A stretch of DNA of 64,000 nt, from contig OX104125.1 in assembly GCA_944474755.1 (NCBI GenBank), forward strand, positions 44,283,899 to 44,347,898. Reading direction: 5' to 3'. The notes beneath the pieces are model-generated. The model did not search any database and was not told where the DNA came from. It was given only the letters and a program-made list of their open reading frames with translations. The position numbers and the translations under genes are program-made. Below are positions 12,501-27,500 of the stretch, piece by piece (within the stretch, counting starts at the first letter, position 1; each line of letters opens with the position of its first letter). Origin of the DNA: Limnoperna fortunei. Taxonomy: Eukaryota; Mollusca; Bivalvia; Mytilida; Modiolidae.

Positions 12501-15500
12501 TTATATGGACCCTATAAAATCTGTCTAATAAATCATAGTCTTCATTTAATTTCAACAGAACCCATTAAATCTGGTCTAATAATAGTCTACATTTATTTTA
12601 TATGATCCTATAAAATCTGGTCCAATAACTATCTGGTATATTAACAGCTAGACTTCATTTATTTTATATGGACCCCTATAAAATTGGATGAAAAAACAAT
12701 CCGGTCTATTATATGGAACCTATAAAACCTAGTCTAAAAACAGCCAGACTTCATTTATTGTATATGGACCCTTTAAAATCTGGATTATTCACAGCTAATT
12801 TCCTTTATTTTGTATAGATCCTATAAAATCTAGAATTCTTCATTTATTTTATATAGACCCTTTAAAACTGGTATAATACCAGCTAGACTTCATTTATTTT
12901 ATATGGAACCTATAAAATCTGGGGGACTCAGTTTCAGAAATACTTATCATGTGATGTACCATAAATTAAAAGACATAACATTTCTTCATTGCTTAGCATA
13001 AGGAATAAATGTTGTTTCAAAGATATCCCTTCCTGTAACCAATTATTTTTCACTAGATTTAATGGGATCCCACTTTTTTGAGTTAAAAGTTTCTGGACAA
13101 AATAATAAAATAGAAGAACTTTAACTAAGGACCCCCACTCCTCTTTTTCAGATCCTGTCAACTATTTACAGAAAAAAAACTTTTACACACACAATTATGT
13201 GAAAAACACACTCAAGTTAAAATAAAATGGAGGAGAAGAAGAAACCACACACAAAAATTACCCAAAATTCAGAAACTTAAATCCCAAATCATAAACCTGC
13301 AGCCATATTTCTGTGTATGATTTACATGTGTTTTCTCTACATCTAAATAAAGTGTGGCTCTTGTCAGGAAAGTTCATCTGATGCAGGGGCCCAGCATGGG
13401 ATACAAGTGGTATCAATAGAGGCAACGCATAAGGGGTATACTGATGACATATGCTAATTACCTCTGATAAGAACATGAGAACAGCTGGGCGTAATAATAT
13501 ATCTCTTAGTAAAACATGTCTGTATCACTTTCAATTGTTCATTTCTGTAATCTATTATATTGTAATTTTTAGAATGTAGGAATAAAGTCACTCAATCTAA
13601 GTAAAATTAAATATTTCACTTAATCTTGCTCCCCCTTTTTGCTATGGTCTTACAATGCAGCGACCATAGTAAAAAGGGGGAGCAAGTGAAAGATTTAATT
13701 AAAGTCACTGGAAAAGAGTCACAGGAAAAAGAGGCATGGTAGAAAGTCACAAGAAAAAATTTCACAATGTAAAATGAATAAGTTTGTTTTAGAGTTTATT
13801 TTTTTTAATATCAAAAAACAAGAAACTTGAAAAAGTTGGACTTGGATACATACATTACTTTTTTCTTACCAAAACTGTGACTTTATTTCCTTTGAATTTC
13901 TTTTGGTTTTCCTATTTTTAGATGTTAGTTTTTGTATAAAAAATTTTAAACCTTAAAAAATAACCACTTCTTATATTTTTATTGTTTGCTTAGCACATGT
14001 ATAAAATCTTGATGCTAAGATACACATTATTTTCCAAATCAATTTAACATTAAAATTTAATATTCCATGAAAAGAAATGCACTTTTATAACATGATTTTT
14101 CACTTAAATTATCCAATTAAAAGCTGTGTTAATTTAAAACATTCCAGTGAAAATTAAAACATAAATTTATTTATCTTCATTCGAGTTCCTCTATTTAGAT
14201 TTATAATTACATGTTACCCACAGTGCCCTGTGTTAAATCAAGCATAACATCAGACACCAGTTATGTAACCACACACATACTATCTGATAATTACAAACTA
14301 ATTACATTAATGAACCTTGACCTTGAACAAGATATCATAGAGGACATAGAGGACATATCTGTTGGAAGAAAAGTATTACACAGTATTCACACAATTAAAG
14401 AAAAAACAAATCTGTGAACAATTTACAAGTAGAATCAGTTTATTCAATAATGATTATCATTTACAAACAAATAAGGATGAATCGGTCTTTTTTGCATGTG
14501 GTACTACAAAAAGGTGCATCGGGTACATATACTTGTATACAAAAATGTACCTCACCGTTTGATTTCGCCAGAAATTGTACCCCGAGTGAATTAAGGGTGC
14601 CCCATATCAATTTTTTTTTTGGTAGTGAATGTGTCTTTTATGTGACGATAGCGATGTAACAGATTAATAAAATAGTTCAAGATGGCGATCACTTATGCTG
14701 AATTGGTCTTATTCTTACAATTTCTCGCTAAAACAAATGGCGAGGTACATTTCTGTATAAAAGTATGCGCCAGAGGTACATTTTTGTAGTACATAATACG
14801 ACAAAGACCAATTCAGCACAAATAAGGACAGTGTTGAAGTACATTACTCAAGAAACAAAATGCATTGAATCTAGCCTCAAAGGTCAAGTGGTTGAGGTAA
14901 GTAGTTAGTGGCCTCAAGGGCAGACTGGTTAAGGTAGATAGTGGCCTCAAAGGCCAAGTAGTTATGGTAGTTAGTGACCTCAGTGACAGATATCGGCAAA
15001 TTCAATGGTTAGTTATTCACTTACATTTCAGACTTTTCATGTCCCATCGCGATGAAACTATGAACTTAAGTTGTAAAAATATTTTTACACTTATAATAAA
15101 GAAAGTTTAATATAAATTTTATTTTTATTATTTATATAGTTCTAGTTTTTAAAAATGATTGCAATTTCCTTATGGTATTTTACTGGTTAAGGTAGTTAAT
15201 GGCCTCAAAGGCCAAGTAGTTATGGTAGTTAGCATAGTTGTGCAGCCCAAAGAATAAGTTACCTCCCATGGAGGTAAGTGGGCATCTGTTGCCAAGTTGT
15301 TAAGGTAGTTAGTACCTTGGTGGCAATGTAGTTGAGGTAGTTATTGGCCTCAGAAGCCAAGTGTTTAAGGTAGTTAGTGGCCTCAGAAGCCAAGTGGTTA
15401 TGGTAAGTAGTTAGTGGCCTTGGAGGCAGAGTGGGTAAGGTAGTTAGTGGCCTTGGTGGCAGAGTGGGTAAGGTAGTTAGTGGCCTTGGTGGCAGAGTAG

Positions 15501-18500
15501 GTAAGGTAGTTAGTGGCATTGGTGGCACAGTAGGTAAGGTAGTTAGTGGTTGGTGGCAGAGTGGGTAAGGTAGTTAGTGGCTTTGGTGGCAGAGTAGGTA
15601 AGGTAGTTAGGTAAGGTAGTTAGTGGCCTTCGTGGCAGAGTGGGTAAGGTAGTTAGTGGCCTTGGTGGCAGAGTAGGTAAGGTAGTTACTGGCCTTGGTG
15701 GCAGAGTAGGTAAGGTAGTTAGTGGCCTTGGTGGCAGAGTGGGTAAGGTAGTTAGTGGCCTTGGTGGCAGAGTAGGTAAGGTAGTTAGTGGCCTTGGTGG
15801 CAGAGCAGGTAAGGTAGTTAGTGGCCTTGGTGGCAGAGCAGGTAAGGTAGTTAGTGGCCTTGGTGGCAGAGTGGGTAAGGTAGTTAGTGGCCTTGGTGGC
15901 AGAGTAGGTAAGGTAGTTAGTGGCCTTGGTGGCAGAGCAGGTAAGGTAGTTAGTGGCCTTGGTGGCAGAGTAGGTAAGGTAGTTAGTGGCCTTGGTGGCA
16001 GAGTAGGTAAGGTAGTTAGTGGTTGGTGGCAGAGTGGGTAAGGTAGTTCGTGGCCTTGGTGGCAGAGTAGGTAAGGTAGTTAGTGGCCTTGGTGGCAGAG
16101 TAGGTAAGGTAGTTAGTGGCCTTGGTGGCAGAGTGGGTAAGGTAGTTAGTGGCCTTGGTGGCAGAGTGGGTAAGGTAGTTAGTGGCCTTGGTGGCAGAGG
16201 AGGTAATGTAGTTAGTGGCCTTGGTGGCAGGGTAGGTAAGGTAGTTAGTCATCTATGACTAACACATCATTAAATCAATGAAGTCCATTTTGAAAATGTA
16301 CAGGTCTGAATAAACATATTTACAAAAATAAGGATTTATTATGCTAAAGTCTTAATTTCAATTTTGCAGTCAAGAAAAGGAGAGGAAAAGAATATAAACC
16401 ACTACATGCATACATGATATATTGCATCAGAAAGTAATTTTCTTTGCTGCCATGGTAGAATCTTAAAAATGTTTGTTTCAGACTGTGTATGCATGTTATG
16501 ATAATCATCTCTGATACTCAGACTTTCATTATTTGTACTGTAAATACAAAATACAACTGTGTGAAGGAAAGTGACAAGGACAAATAACAGGGTCACCTCA
16601 GGTAACAAATTGGACATTTTTTTTACAGTTGGTGGCTTGATGTATCATTAACAAAAATTTGACATGGACTCCAATTTGTGCTGACAATAATTGACATTTT
16701 TCCTACTCTCAAAGGTTACATTTCCTTTTTCCTGCCACCCCACCCCCACCCCACCCCCATTTCCCTGATTCAACGGTTCATGAAATTTATTTTTCATCAA
16801 GTCTGCTTGATTATCCTACTAGATCCATGAAAAAAAACCAGAGGCTCCCTGTTATACTCCCCTGGATGACAATAAACCTTGAGCCATCAAAACACAATGG
16901 AAATCTCAAATTTGATTTTCTTTGTTTCAATGGTGTTTAACACCACTTTCAGCTTTATGTGGCATCCAGTTTTTGTTTGGGAAGGAAGCCAGAGTACCAG
17001 GGCTAATCATGATCCTTGAACATAGGCAATCCTTGTCTATCAAGGTTGAAGTTGAGCCAGCAGTAAGACTTGAACTCACAACCTCAGTGCTGGCAGATAC
17101 ATGATCAATAGTACATGACTACCTTAACAACTGGTCCACCGAAAAGAAGGGTTGAGCAAAAGTGTACACATTTCATCACAAATTCATATACTGGATAAAA
17201 AATTTTATGTACTTATGCATCCTTTTGTAAGTAATGTGCAAAAGTGTACACAATACTATACAACCCTTCAACATATTATTACTTCAAGAACCTCTATGGT
17301 GCCTCAAAAATAAAACATCATGTACAACACAAGAACCTCTCTGGTGCCTCAAAAACAACATACATCATGTACAAAATAAGAACCTCTCTGGTGCCTCTAA
17401 AACAATGCATCATGTGCCTCAAAAACAAAACATCATGTTCAACATAAGAACCTCTCTGGTGCCTCAAAAACAACATACATCATGTACAAAATAAGAACCT
17501 CTCTGGTGCCTCAAAAACAATACATCATGTACAACATAAGAACTTCTCTGGTGCCTCAAAAACAATGCATCATGTGCCTCAAAAACAAAACATCATGTAC
17601 AACATAAGAACCTCTCTGGTGCCTCAAAAACAACATACATCATGTACAAAATAAGAACCTCTCTGGTGCCTCAAAAACAATACATCATGTACAACATAAA
17701 TGGAATATAAATATCACAACAAATATCACATCCAGATGTACAAGTGTAATAGTTGTTAATAGCTCCCTGTGGGGCATTAATTAATAGTGATTTATACTGT
17801 CATGGTCAATATATACTTTGCTATGCATCTGAATGCAGTTACACAAACAAAAAATTTAAAAAAAAGACCAACACAGAAAACATTTCAGCAATGTGGAAAA
17901 AAAACAAAAAAACTAAGCCTTGACAACATAATCTCAGACAAAGAATCTTGCTCTGTACAAAAAGTAAACTAAGGCTCATATAGAATTTACCATGGTTACT
18001 GGTCATGAATATAAATACCTAATTTTAACATCAACCACAATTTACTGTATAAATGATTGATTTACTAAGTTTGAAAATTGTTAAGATTGGAACTTCCTGT
18101 CTTTAGTAGAACACAAAATCTACTAAATAGTATCTCCACAAATTAGCCACTGGTTACTTGTAGTTACAATTAGAAAGTGGCCTCATAGATATGTGTTATG
18201 AGTATGGGCCAAATGTAAGCCCTAATGTGAAATGACAGATTAAATTTCTATATCCCATGAAAATTTGCATTTTAGGAATTAAACACTGTTTTTCCAGAAT
18301 CTGTTAATGTTTGAAATTGGACATACACTCACAAACTAAGTAGAAGTCAGAAGTTTGCGAGGGAATGGTCCGATGTATACACATTGATAAATTCTTGAAA
18401 ATAGTGTTTAATTCTATTTATTCCAATCAGATTCCAACTTAATCGATGACTTATCAAATTCAAATAATCTATCCGACTTTTGTGAGCGAATGATCTTATT

Positions 18501-21500
18501 TATTTACACATCATAAATTATTGAAAAATAGTATTTAATCCTTATGAATTCATATCAGATGCAACCTATTAATTGAGGATTTAAAATATTGAAATTGACT
18601 CCCAGACTTTTTTGTTATGTTTGTGAGTGAATGGTCCCATTTTTACACATTGATAAATTGTGTATTGGATTTCACACAGTTGTAAAAAGTTGAATGCAAT
18701 ACACTGTAAATTGTATTGTTTGTTTTGTTTGAATGGTATTTAATGCCACTTTAAAGCAGGAGTGCTTGGAGAAAACCCTTGAGCTTGCAATTCCAAAATG
18801 TAACCTTAATGTTGACACACCATGTGATCAATAGTAGACCACCTTAACCACTCCCCCATAGAGGTCAAGGTAGACTGTCCAGTCAAAACAAAGGAAAAAT
18901 ACATGTGCTAATTAGATTGGAACTATTTTTCAATAGAGCAATGATTATCAAATGACTCAAGTACCATTTTTTCATCACGTTTTTTTCTTACTTACACTAT
19001 AACAAGGCTCCATAAATTAAAACATTTGCAAAACTCTGAATGTACTAGGGTTTTTGTATGAATAAATATTGAATAAGGGAAAACAAAGAACTCCACGAGA
19101 CATTTCTCTTCAAGTTTTGAGTTTCTGTCAAAACCATGCAAACATTGTTAAATACATGTAGTGATGTCAGATTGATTGCTTCATGACAATATTTTTGTTC
19201 TATTTATCAAATTATTAAAGGATTAATACTGCTTTTGAGGAATTCATTGGTGTCTGAATACGACCAATTCACTCACAAACTAAATGAGCCCTGAAGTTTA
19301 AGTGAGTTGGTGAGTTCAAATACAGACGAATTTAATAAAAATCAGCTTTTATTCCTTTTAATTCCATTCATATAAAAGTGATTTTCATTTCCAAGCCTTA
19401 TATTTTATTTAGATTAATGCACTATTTTATCGCAAAAGTGTTTATACACTAGATCAGTTCATCAAAAATAACAACAGCATTCAACCAATCAAAAATGATG
19501 TAACAATGAATATTGAAATGTTTGAGTCTGATTACACCTATTAAATTGTGAAGCAGTTTGTGATTGGTGTAAAGTACAGGCCCAAACTGTATTATATCAT
19601 ATAACCTGTCCAGAAGTTTGAAATATTCCTTATAATTTAATTTGAACTATAAATCTTTACAATTTTAACGTTAAAAACAGCAACAACCTCATAGAACTAT
19701 TTGAATTTTAAGGGCGTAAGAATAGTGAGCGTGACCAACGCAAGTTATATAGAATAATATGGGTTGCTACATTTGAATTGGCTAATCAGATTTCAGCTTA
19801 CAAAGCAAGTTTAATTATAATAGAATAATTTTAATACATGTTATACAATCAAAATTTAATACATGTACTTCAATTAACAAACGTATTTGTTATAACATGA
19901 TTTAACTAAATATCTGTTAAAACATAGTCTGTGATGGTGGCCATTAATACTGTTTTATTGGCATAAAAAAATAAAGAGGCCCATACAGTAAATATTCTTA
20001 ATAACTTATGTTTTAATTGGTTAACTAGAATCCATTCAAAAATGTTTTCCCCATAGGATCCTATGTTAAACTTAGACCATATTGGTTTTCCATGCAGAAT
20101 AAAAAACACAAAAAACTGTAATTGTTCATGTAATGAAAATTCTGACCAAGTGTGGTTTCAAGTGGTTTTGGAAGAAGATTGAAAAGTAAAAAGTTTACAG
20201 AGGCCACCGCCGACGATGACCGCAATGTGATGACAATAGCTCACCTGACCTTTCAGGTGAGCTAAAAACGAGTTATTTACTCTATCAAACAATTCAAATC
20301 ATTGGAATTAACCACAGCAATAACAAAGATTACTGTTAATTCATTTTAAAAATTTAGTTGTAGAGTTATCTTCCCTATCAAACAATTAAAATTAGAGTTA
20401 ACATGTCAATTAATTAGAGAATTAACAAAGATTTTAGATTGATTGTTAATTTATTTTAAGAATTTAGTTGTTTGTTATAGAATACAGTATCAAAGTTACT
20501 TGATTAGCTAAAAAGGAAAAAAGTAATTAACAAACCTGAAAAGCAATAATGAAATGAACGATTAGAGCATGAGAGCACCTGAATTGGGAGGATCTAAAAG
20601 GTTTTTATAAAGTAAAGGAGGCCTAAGTAGGGAGGAAAAACAGGTACACTTATAATTTGTTAAAAATGATACAAAAAACTTGCTTTTTATTGCTGGTATA
20701 TGTTTAGTATACTGGTATTGCTGGTATACTGACTAGGTACTTATGATTTATCCCAAAAGCTGCTTAGAGCTCCAATATAAAAAGCCAGGTCTTGGTCTAT
20801 ACTGGGTGACATGTTTGGAGAATGCCACACCCCAAGCATGGAAAAGACCCCTTTTTCTTGATGGTGAAAAAGACCAGGCTACTTTTAGCCACTAAAAAAT
20901 GCTACCCAACTCTCTATACTTGTCCAGTGGCAGTAAAAACTTCCAGCGCATTCGCTCATCCTCTTTCCCCAACTGATTACATGTTTATTTGTTCTCATCC
21001 TAAATATAGCTGAAATATTGATTGATTGATTGATTGATAGATTTGCAGCAAGCAATATTTTAGTACAATTACAAAACAACCTATGAAACCCTAGAAAAGG
21101 CTATAGCTATAGACAAAGACAGAACTAAATAGATCATCAGCTGGAAATTTTGATCCACACAGAAAATGGACGGTTTAAAAATATAGGCCTTAAAAGTTGG
21201 CAAGCTATGTCCATTCTTAATGATCTAAATATAATGAGACTTCTCAATGGGATCTTAAATATGCAAATGGTGATACATTCATAATTTAGCATTCTCATCA
21301 GTTCTGAATTTGCCAAAAACAAAAGCAAAACAAGGATTTTTTTAAACATCTTCCATTTCTATTAATATCATCACTTTATCCTACATGTTTATGCAGTACA
21401 GATCACTAAAAGTTTTTTTTAAATATTCAAAATATAAAAAATTTCACTCAAAATTAAACAAAAATGAAATAAAGGTTTATGTTTTACAAACACTCGAGTT

Positions 21501-24500
21501 AAAAGTTAAGAAGGAAACAGGAGTTTGGAAAGGTTTTGAAGAAATTCTTCTTTAGGATAACTCATTTTGGGACTTGAGGAGAGACATCTAGTGGTTGAGG
21601 CAAGAACAGTTATCATGATTATATTCATGCCTTCAATATATCACTCATAAAATTATGAGAGAGAAATGGAAAGGGATCAGAAAAAAAATACTACTAATTC
21701 CAGAGATATTTGGTAACAAGACAGTTGTGTTCAGGGAAAAGGTGAACATGCCATCAAAGCAAAATCAGTTTCATTTCATTACGCTTATATGCAAAGAAAC
21801 AATAAAAAAAGTTAATATGTGAAGATTTTACATAACTTGAATGATTTGTAAATCTGAAATGAATGTATATGACTACTTTACAGCCAAATTATCTCCCTTT
21901 TCCATCTCTGAAATGAGCCATAAAATAGTCATATTACAATTAAATAAACACCAAATCACTTTCCATTAGAAATGACTTCAAGAATTAAATAAATTCAATT
22001 AAAGTTCCAAAAAATTTCAGTCCATACCAGTCAGGCTAACAAAAAACTGTCAAAGTCAATTCAGACATTGCTAACTATTCAAACATTATTTATATATGTT
22101 GAGCAATATGAAACTCTCATCAATTTTCAGTCCCTTCGACATATACCAGTCTTTAAGAACAGTTGCCAGACCTCTAATTTCCAGGAACCAGAGTTCAAAT
22201 GCATGTAAATTCCCATTTTACAGACAAATGTTTTCTAATGATCCTTTTGTTATGGAAAGTGATTGATATGCTTTGTTAAGTAAAAAGTGTTACATATTCA
22301 AGCTGATTTTGCAAAGAAAAGAATTTGTTAAATCATTATAAAAATTGTTCTCCACAAATCTAAACACAATAATTAATCAGCTTAAATACTATTCAGCAAT
22401 TTGAAAATTAAAATAAATAAAAAAGCCATTAATCAAAACATCTTAATCGAACAAATGTTTTACCATTGCTGGAGGAAAGCAGGTCTGAATAAACACCTGA
22501 AAGATTAAGATTCATGTTATAATTTTTCCATATCTCATATATGTACAAAACAAACACAATGGGTTCAACTTTTATTGCAAACAAAACTATACTCCAAGGA
22601 GCTATTGCAAACAATCTAATTATTGCACAGTTACTATTGCATACAAGTTACTTATTGCACTAAAGTAAAGATTTAATTGTAATATAGACAGGCAATATGC
22701 ATTATATAAATTTTAATATTAATTCAACATTAACATATGTAAATTTGTTAAATATTGAAAGACATATAATAAAAGAATATAATAGCACCATTTTTTAGAA
22801 GGCACAGATGGAAATAAATAAGTATCACAGACAGAAAAGATTTCTCACGTAAAGATAAAAACACACACAACAACATAAAAGGCAGCACTGAAATTTTATA
22901 TTTAATCCACAATTCAAAGAATTTCTTTATTTCAATGATATTTTTTCCTGTAGTTTAGTATAAATTAGGTGTATTCATGAAATCTAATAATTTTAGTTTT
23001 CATTCTAGAAGTGAAAAATCATTTTTTATTTCCAAATTATGTGTGCAACAGATAATGAATTGATAGAAACGGGTCATCATTTCAGTTGTATTTTCAGAAT
23101 GATTGGCTTAATACTTACATGAAACATTGGTATAGATGGGGAAACATAAAATCCTGAGCGAAAAATATACAATATCAAAATTAAATGTACTATACTACAA
23201 AACAATAAATAAAAAGATCAATATTATAAGGTTTTAAAACATTTTATGGGGTAAGATTAGGGATAATGATAAGAAAACTTCAAAATATATAGTTTATATT
23301 AATAAAATAATTCCACATAAAAATCCAAAAAAGTAATGTATCATCTCAAAGAAGTCTATATATTTTTTCCATTGACAAAATGTACATCAACAACAATACC
23401 AGTAGGGTAATAAGGCCATCCCATGAACTTCACTGTCATTTTTGTAGACTTCTTTAGAGAATTTTCACAGCACAATACAGTATACAAAAATCAAAGATAA
23501 CATCAGTTATCTCCCATCATGCAGTTTCCTATCAGTTATCTCTCATGAAGCAGCTTCCTGGGAGATAATTATCTCCCTTTCTCTTCAGGATTGGGGTAAC
23601 AACATATTGTTTTAGAAACTATACATGGAAAAAAAAACAAGCATTCTGACCACTGTTAGTATTATTTTAGTACAATTATTGAAATATTCTTGTAAAATGA
23701 ATTTTAACAAAGACGATATTAGCCTTGTTTCACAAATCTTCTTCAAATATGACAATTTCCATAAGTCATACTTTTAGTACATCAAAAGTTACAAATATAA
23801 TGATCCTATTCTTTTGTTATTTAAGTGAAATTTCACGGATTGTGCATGTATATTTTTATCTGAAGAGTCACTTCGTTCAAGTTTCATCAACCTATTGTTA
23901 ACAGTCCGTTTCAAAGTTCTGAGAACACTGTACACTAGAGACTAAAAAACTCCTACTTATAAATTAAAAAACCAAACACCTTACATAGAGATATGTATAC
24001 AACAACATCAAACAATATGGTCAACTATAAAAATATTCACAGCATTTTTTTTTTCATGATTTTTACCCATTTTGTGAATATATCTCTTTTAAACTATAAA
24101 TTCCAAAGGAAAAAAATTATTTTGATTGAAGTGTGAATAAAGATATGTTTACAGTTATTTTATACAGAAGTCTTACTCAAAAAGTACTTTGCGAGTGAAA
24201 CAATATCTATAGGCCTGGTGACCATAAACAAATTCTTTACTGAGAATATCTTTATACTCATTTTCAGCCAGGCATATCTTTCAATTTTCTCTTTTGTGGT
24301 GGTAATTGAGAAAATTCTCATGCTGAGCAAAACATTTTTACTCAAAAAGGTTTTATGGTGTTGGGGCTTGGTCTATTTTTTTTTTTTTTCAAGGTTAGAA
24401 AATATTAATTTTTATAGTTGACCCATATGAAACACACAAACTTTGGTAATCTAACCACAAATGTAACAGACACAAGTATAAAAGAAAATATCTCAGATAA

Positions 24501-27500
24501 ATTTACATCAATGTCAGGTTTCAAAACAACAACCCACAACTCTTAACCTAAATACACAATTTTAAATTAAAAAACAATACCTATACATGTAATACACTGA
24601 CAACAGTAAGAGACAAGTTTTATGAAATGTAACAAAATTATTTTCAGTTAAAAATAGAATTAACCTGTCTTCTCTGTCACCTTTTGTGCCAAATATGGAG
24701 GTCTTTGTTGACAGGTTTGACTGTAATCCATTGTAAAGTTACTGATTGGTTAATTTTTGTATATATTAATTATTAGAAATTACAGTGAAATTTTTTGTTC
24801 TAAAAATTTGCAACAATCAGTTAAATAGTGTGATCCTTTTAACAATGTCACAAGTTAGTATTCTATAAAAATTACAATAAACAAAAATAATTCATAAAAC
24901 TTAAAATTTAAGTTTAGCCAATAATTAAATTTTTTGATAAATGAATAACTGTGACAGATAATATCAAAAGAAATAAAAAAGAAAAGAAGAAAAGTGTTCA
25001 ACTTCTGCATAAACAGATGAAGAAAAAAGTAAATGAGGTTTATGACATATAGCCGAACAAGTTTAGTGTGGCACAAACATTTTTTTGTGTGGATGAAAAG
25101 AACTAGTAAACATCTACTTAAAAATAAAGGATGTCAGTTGGTATTTACAAAAATGAAAAAAAACCCACATCCTGTATGTGTACATAACATATCTCACCGA
25201 TGTACATAACATATCTCACCGACCCTAATTTCTACATATAAGTCATTGTTTTAGCCAATCAAAACATGAGAATTTTGATGATGTTGTAACAATTAAAAAA
25301 ATCAAACATGTCAAAGATTTAACCTAAGTTTGTTTTGAGAATTCCTGGTCAAGAGTCAATATTAGGAAATATTATTAGTCATTTAAATAATTCCAAATGC
25401 ATACACATCAATCAAACTATTTCATCACATATAGTTTTTTTTGACAGTTTGTTGTTAGAATGGCTAAAACATAAAACTTTGTGCATAATGTGTTGGGCCA
25501 ATATTGCTTAGCAGCCTTATTTCCACATAATGTGCTGGGCCAATATTGCTTATTAGCCTTATTTGCACATATTGTGCTGGGCCAATATTGCTTTAAAAGC
25601 TGTCATTTGTTTTAAACTTTCTTATTATAAATCTATAGTATCCCTGGGCATGGTATGAGATGTTATAAGAAGGTCATCGTTACATGATAATTCCAATGTA
25701 AAGACTCTAGAACAAATACTATAAAAGGGAATAAAGAAATCTCAGGGCAGATATAGAAAATGCAATAAGCTAAGAATAGAGTCAAGCCATCCTTACTCAA
25801 TGAAGCCATAGATTTTGTTATGTTACATATAAATTTATTTATATTTTTCTTTGCAAAGCATTTTAATTGAATCTGCATTAAGTGAGTGACAGCCTAAATA
25901 ATGTGATAGAATTTCAATCTTTCTGTGGAAGGTCACATGACAGCTTAAATAGTGTAACCCAAGTTCAATCTTCCCGTGGAAGGTCACATGACAGACAAAT
26001 AGTGTAACCCAAGTTCAATCTTCCCGTGGAAGGTCACATGACAGATAAATAATGTAACCCAAGTTCAATCTTCCCTTGGAAGTTCACATGACAGATAAAT
26101 AATGTAACCCAAGATCAATCTTCCCTTGGAAGGTCACATGACAGATAAATAATGTAACCCAAGTTCAATCTTCCCTTGGAAGGTCACATGACACACAAAT
26201 AATGTAACCCAAGTTCAATCTTCCCTTGGAAGGTCACATGACAGATAAATAATGTTACCCAAGTTCAATCTTCCCCTGGAAGGTCACATGACAGACAAAT
26301 AATGTAACCCAAGTTCAATCTTCCCTTGGAAGGTCACATGACAGACAAATAATGTAACCCAAGTTCAATCTTCCCTTGGAAGGTCACATGACAGATAAAT
26401 AATGTAACCCAAGTTCAATCTTCCCTTGGAAGGTCACATGACAGACAAATAATGTAACCCAAGTTCAATCTTCCCTTGGAAGGTCACATGACAGACAAAT
26501 AATGTAACCCAAGATCAATCTTCCCTTGGAAGGTCACATGACAGATAAATAATGTAACCCAAGTTCAATCTTCCCTTGGAAGGTCACATGACAGACAAAT
26601 AATGTAACCCAAGTTCAATCTTCCCCTGGAAGGTCACATGACAGACAAATAATGTAACCCAAGTTCAATCTTCCCTTGGAAGGTCACATGACAGACAAAT
26701 AATGTAACCCAAGTTCAATCTTCCCTTGGAAGGTCACATGACAGATAAATAATGTAACCCAAGTTCAATCTTCCCTTGGAAGGTCACATGACAGATAAAT
26801 AATGTAACCCAAGTTCAATCTTCCCTTGGAAGGTCACATGACAGACAAATAATGTAACCCAAGTTCAATCTTCCCTTGGAAGGTCACATGACAGACAAAT
26901 AATGTAACCCAAGATCAATCTTCCCTTGGAAGGTCACATGACAGATAAATAATGTAACCCAAGTTCAATCTTCCCTTGGAAGGTCACATGACAGACAAAT
27001 AATGTAACCCAAGTTCAATCTTCCCCTGGAAGGTCACATGACAGACAAATAATGTAACCCAAGTTCAATCTTCCCTTGGAAGGTCACATGACAGACAAAT
27101 AATGTAACCCAAGTTCAATCTTCCCTTGGAAGGTCACATGACAGATAAATAATGTAACCCAAGTTCAATCTTCCCTTGGAAGGTCACATGACAGACAAAT
27201 AATGTAACCCAAGTTCAATCTTCCCGTGGAAGGTCACATGACAGATAAATAACGTTACCCAAGTTCAATCTTCCCTTGGAAGGTCACATGACAGATAAAT
27301 AACGTTACCCAAGTTCAATCTTCCCTTGGAAGGTCACATGACAGATAAATAATGTAACCCAAGTTCAATCTTCCCTTGGAAGGTCACATGACAGATAAAT
27401 AACGTTACCCAAGTTCAATCTTCCCTTGGAAGGTCACATGACAGATAAATAATGTAACCCAAGATCAATCTTCCCTTGGAAGGTCACATGACAGATAAAT

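Noticed and set aside
15640..16258. Gly/Val-rich repeat frames (GKVVSGLGGRV)
   Set aside because: Period-33 artefact of the SINE-head minisatellite; opposite strand also open.
23119..23153. 35-nt splice-bounded candidate exon (minus strand, cag...GTAAGTAT)
   Set aside because: Its length is not a multiple of three and would break the frame between the 31507 donor and the 4550 exon; could be a poison exon but nothing else supports it.
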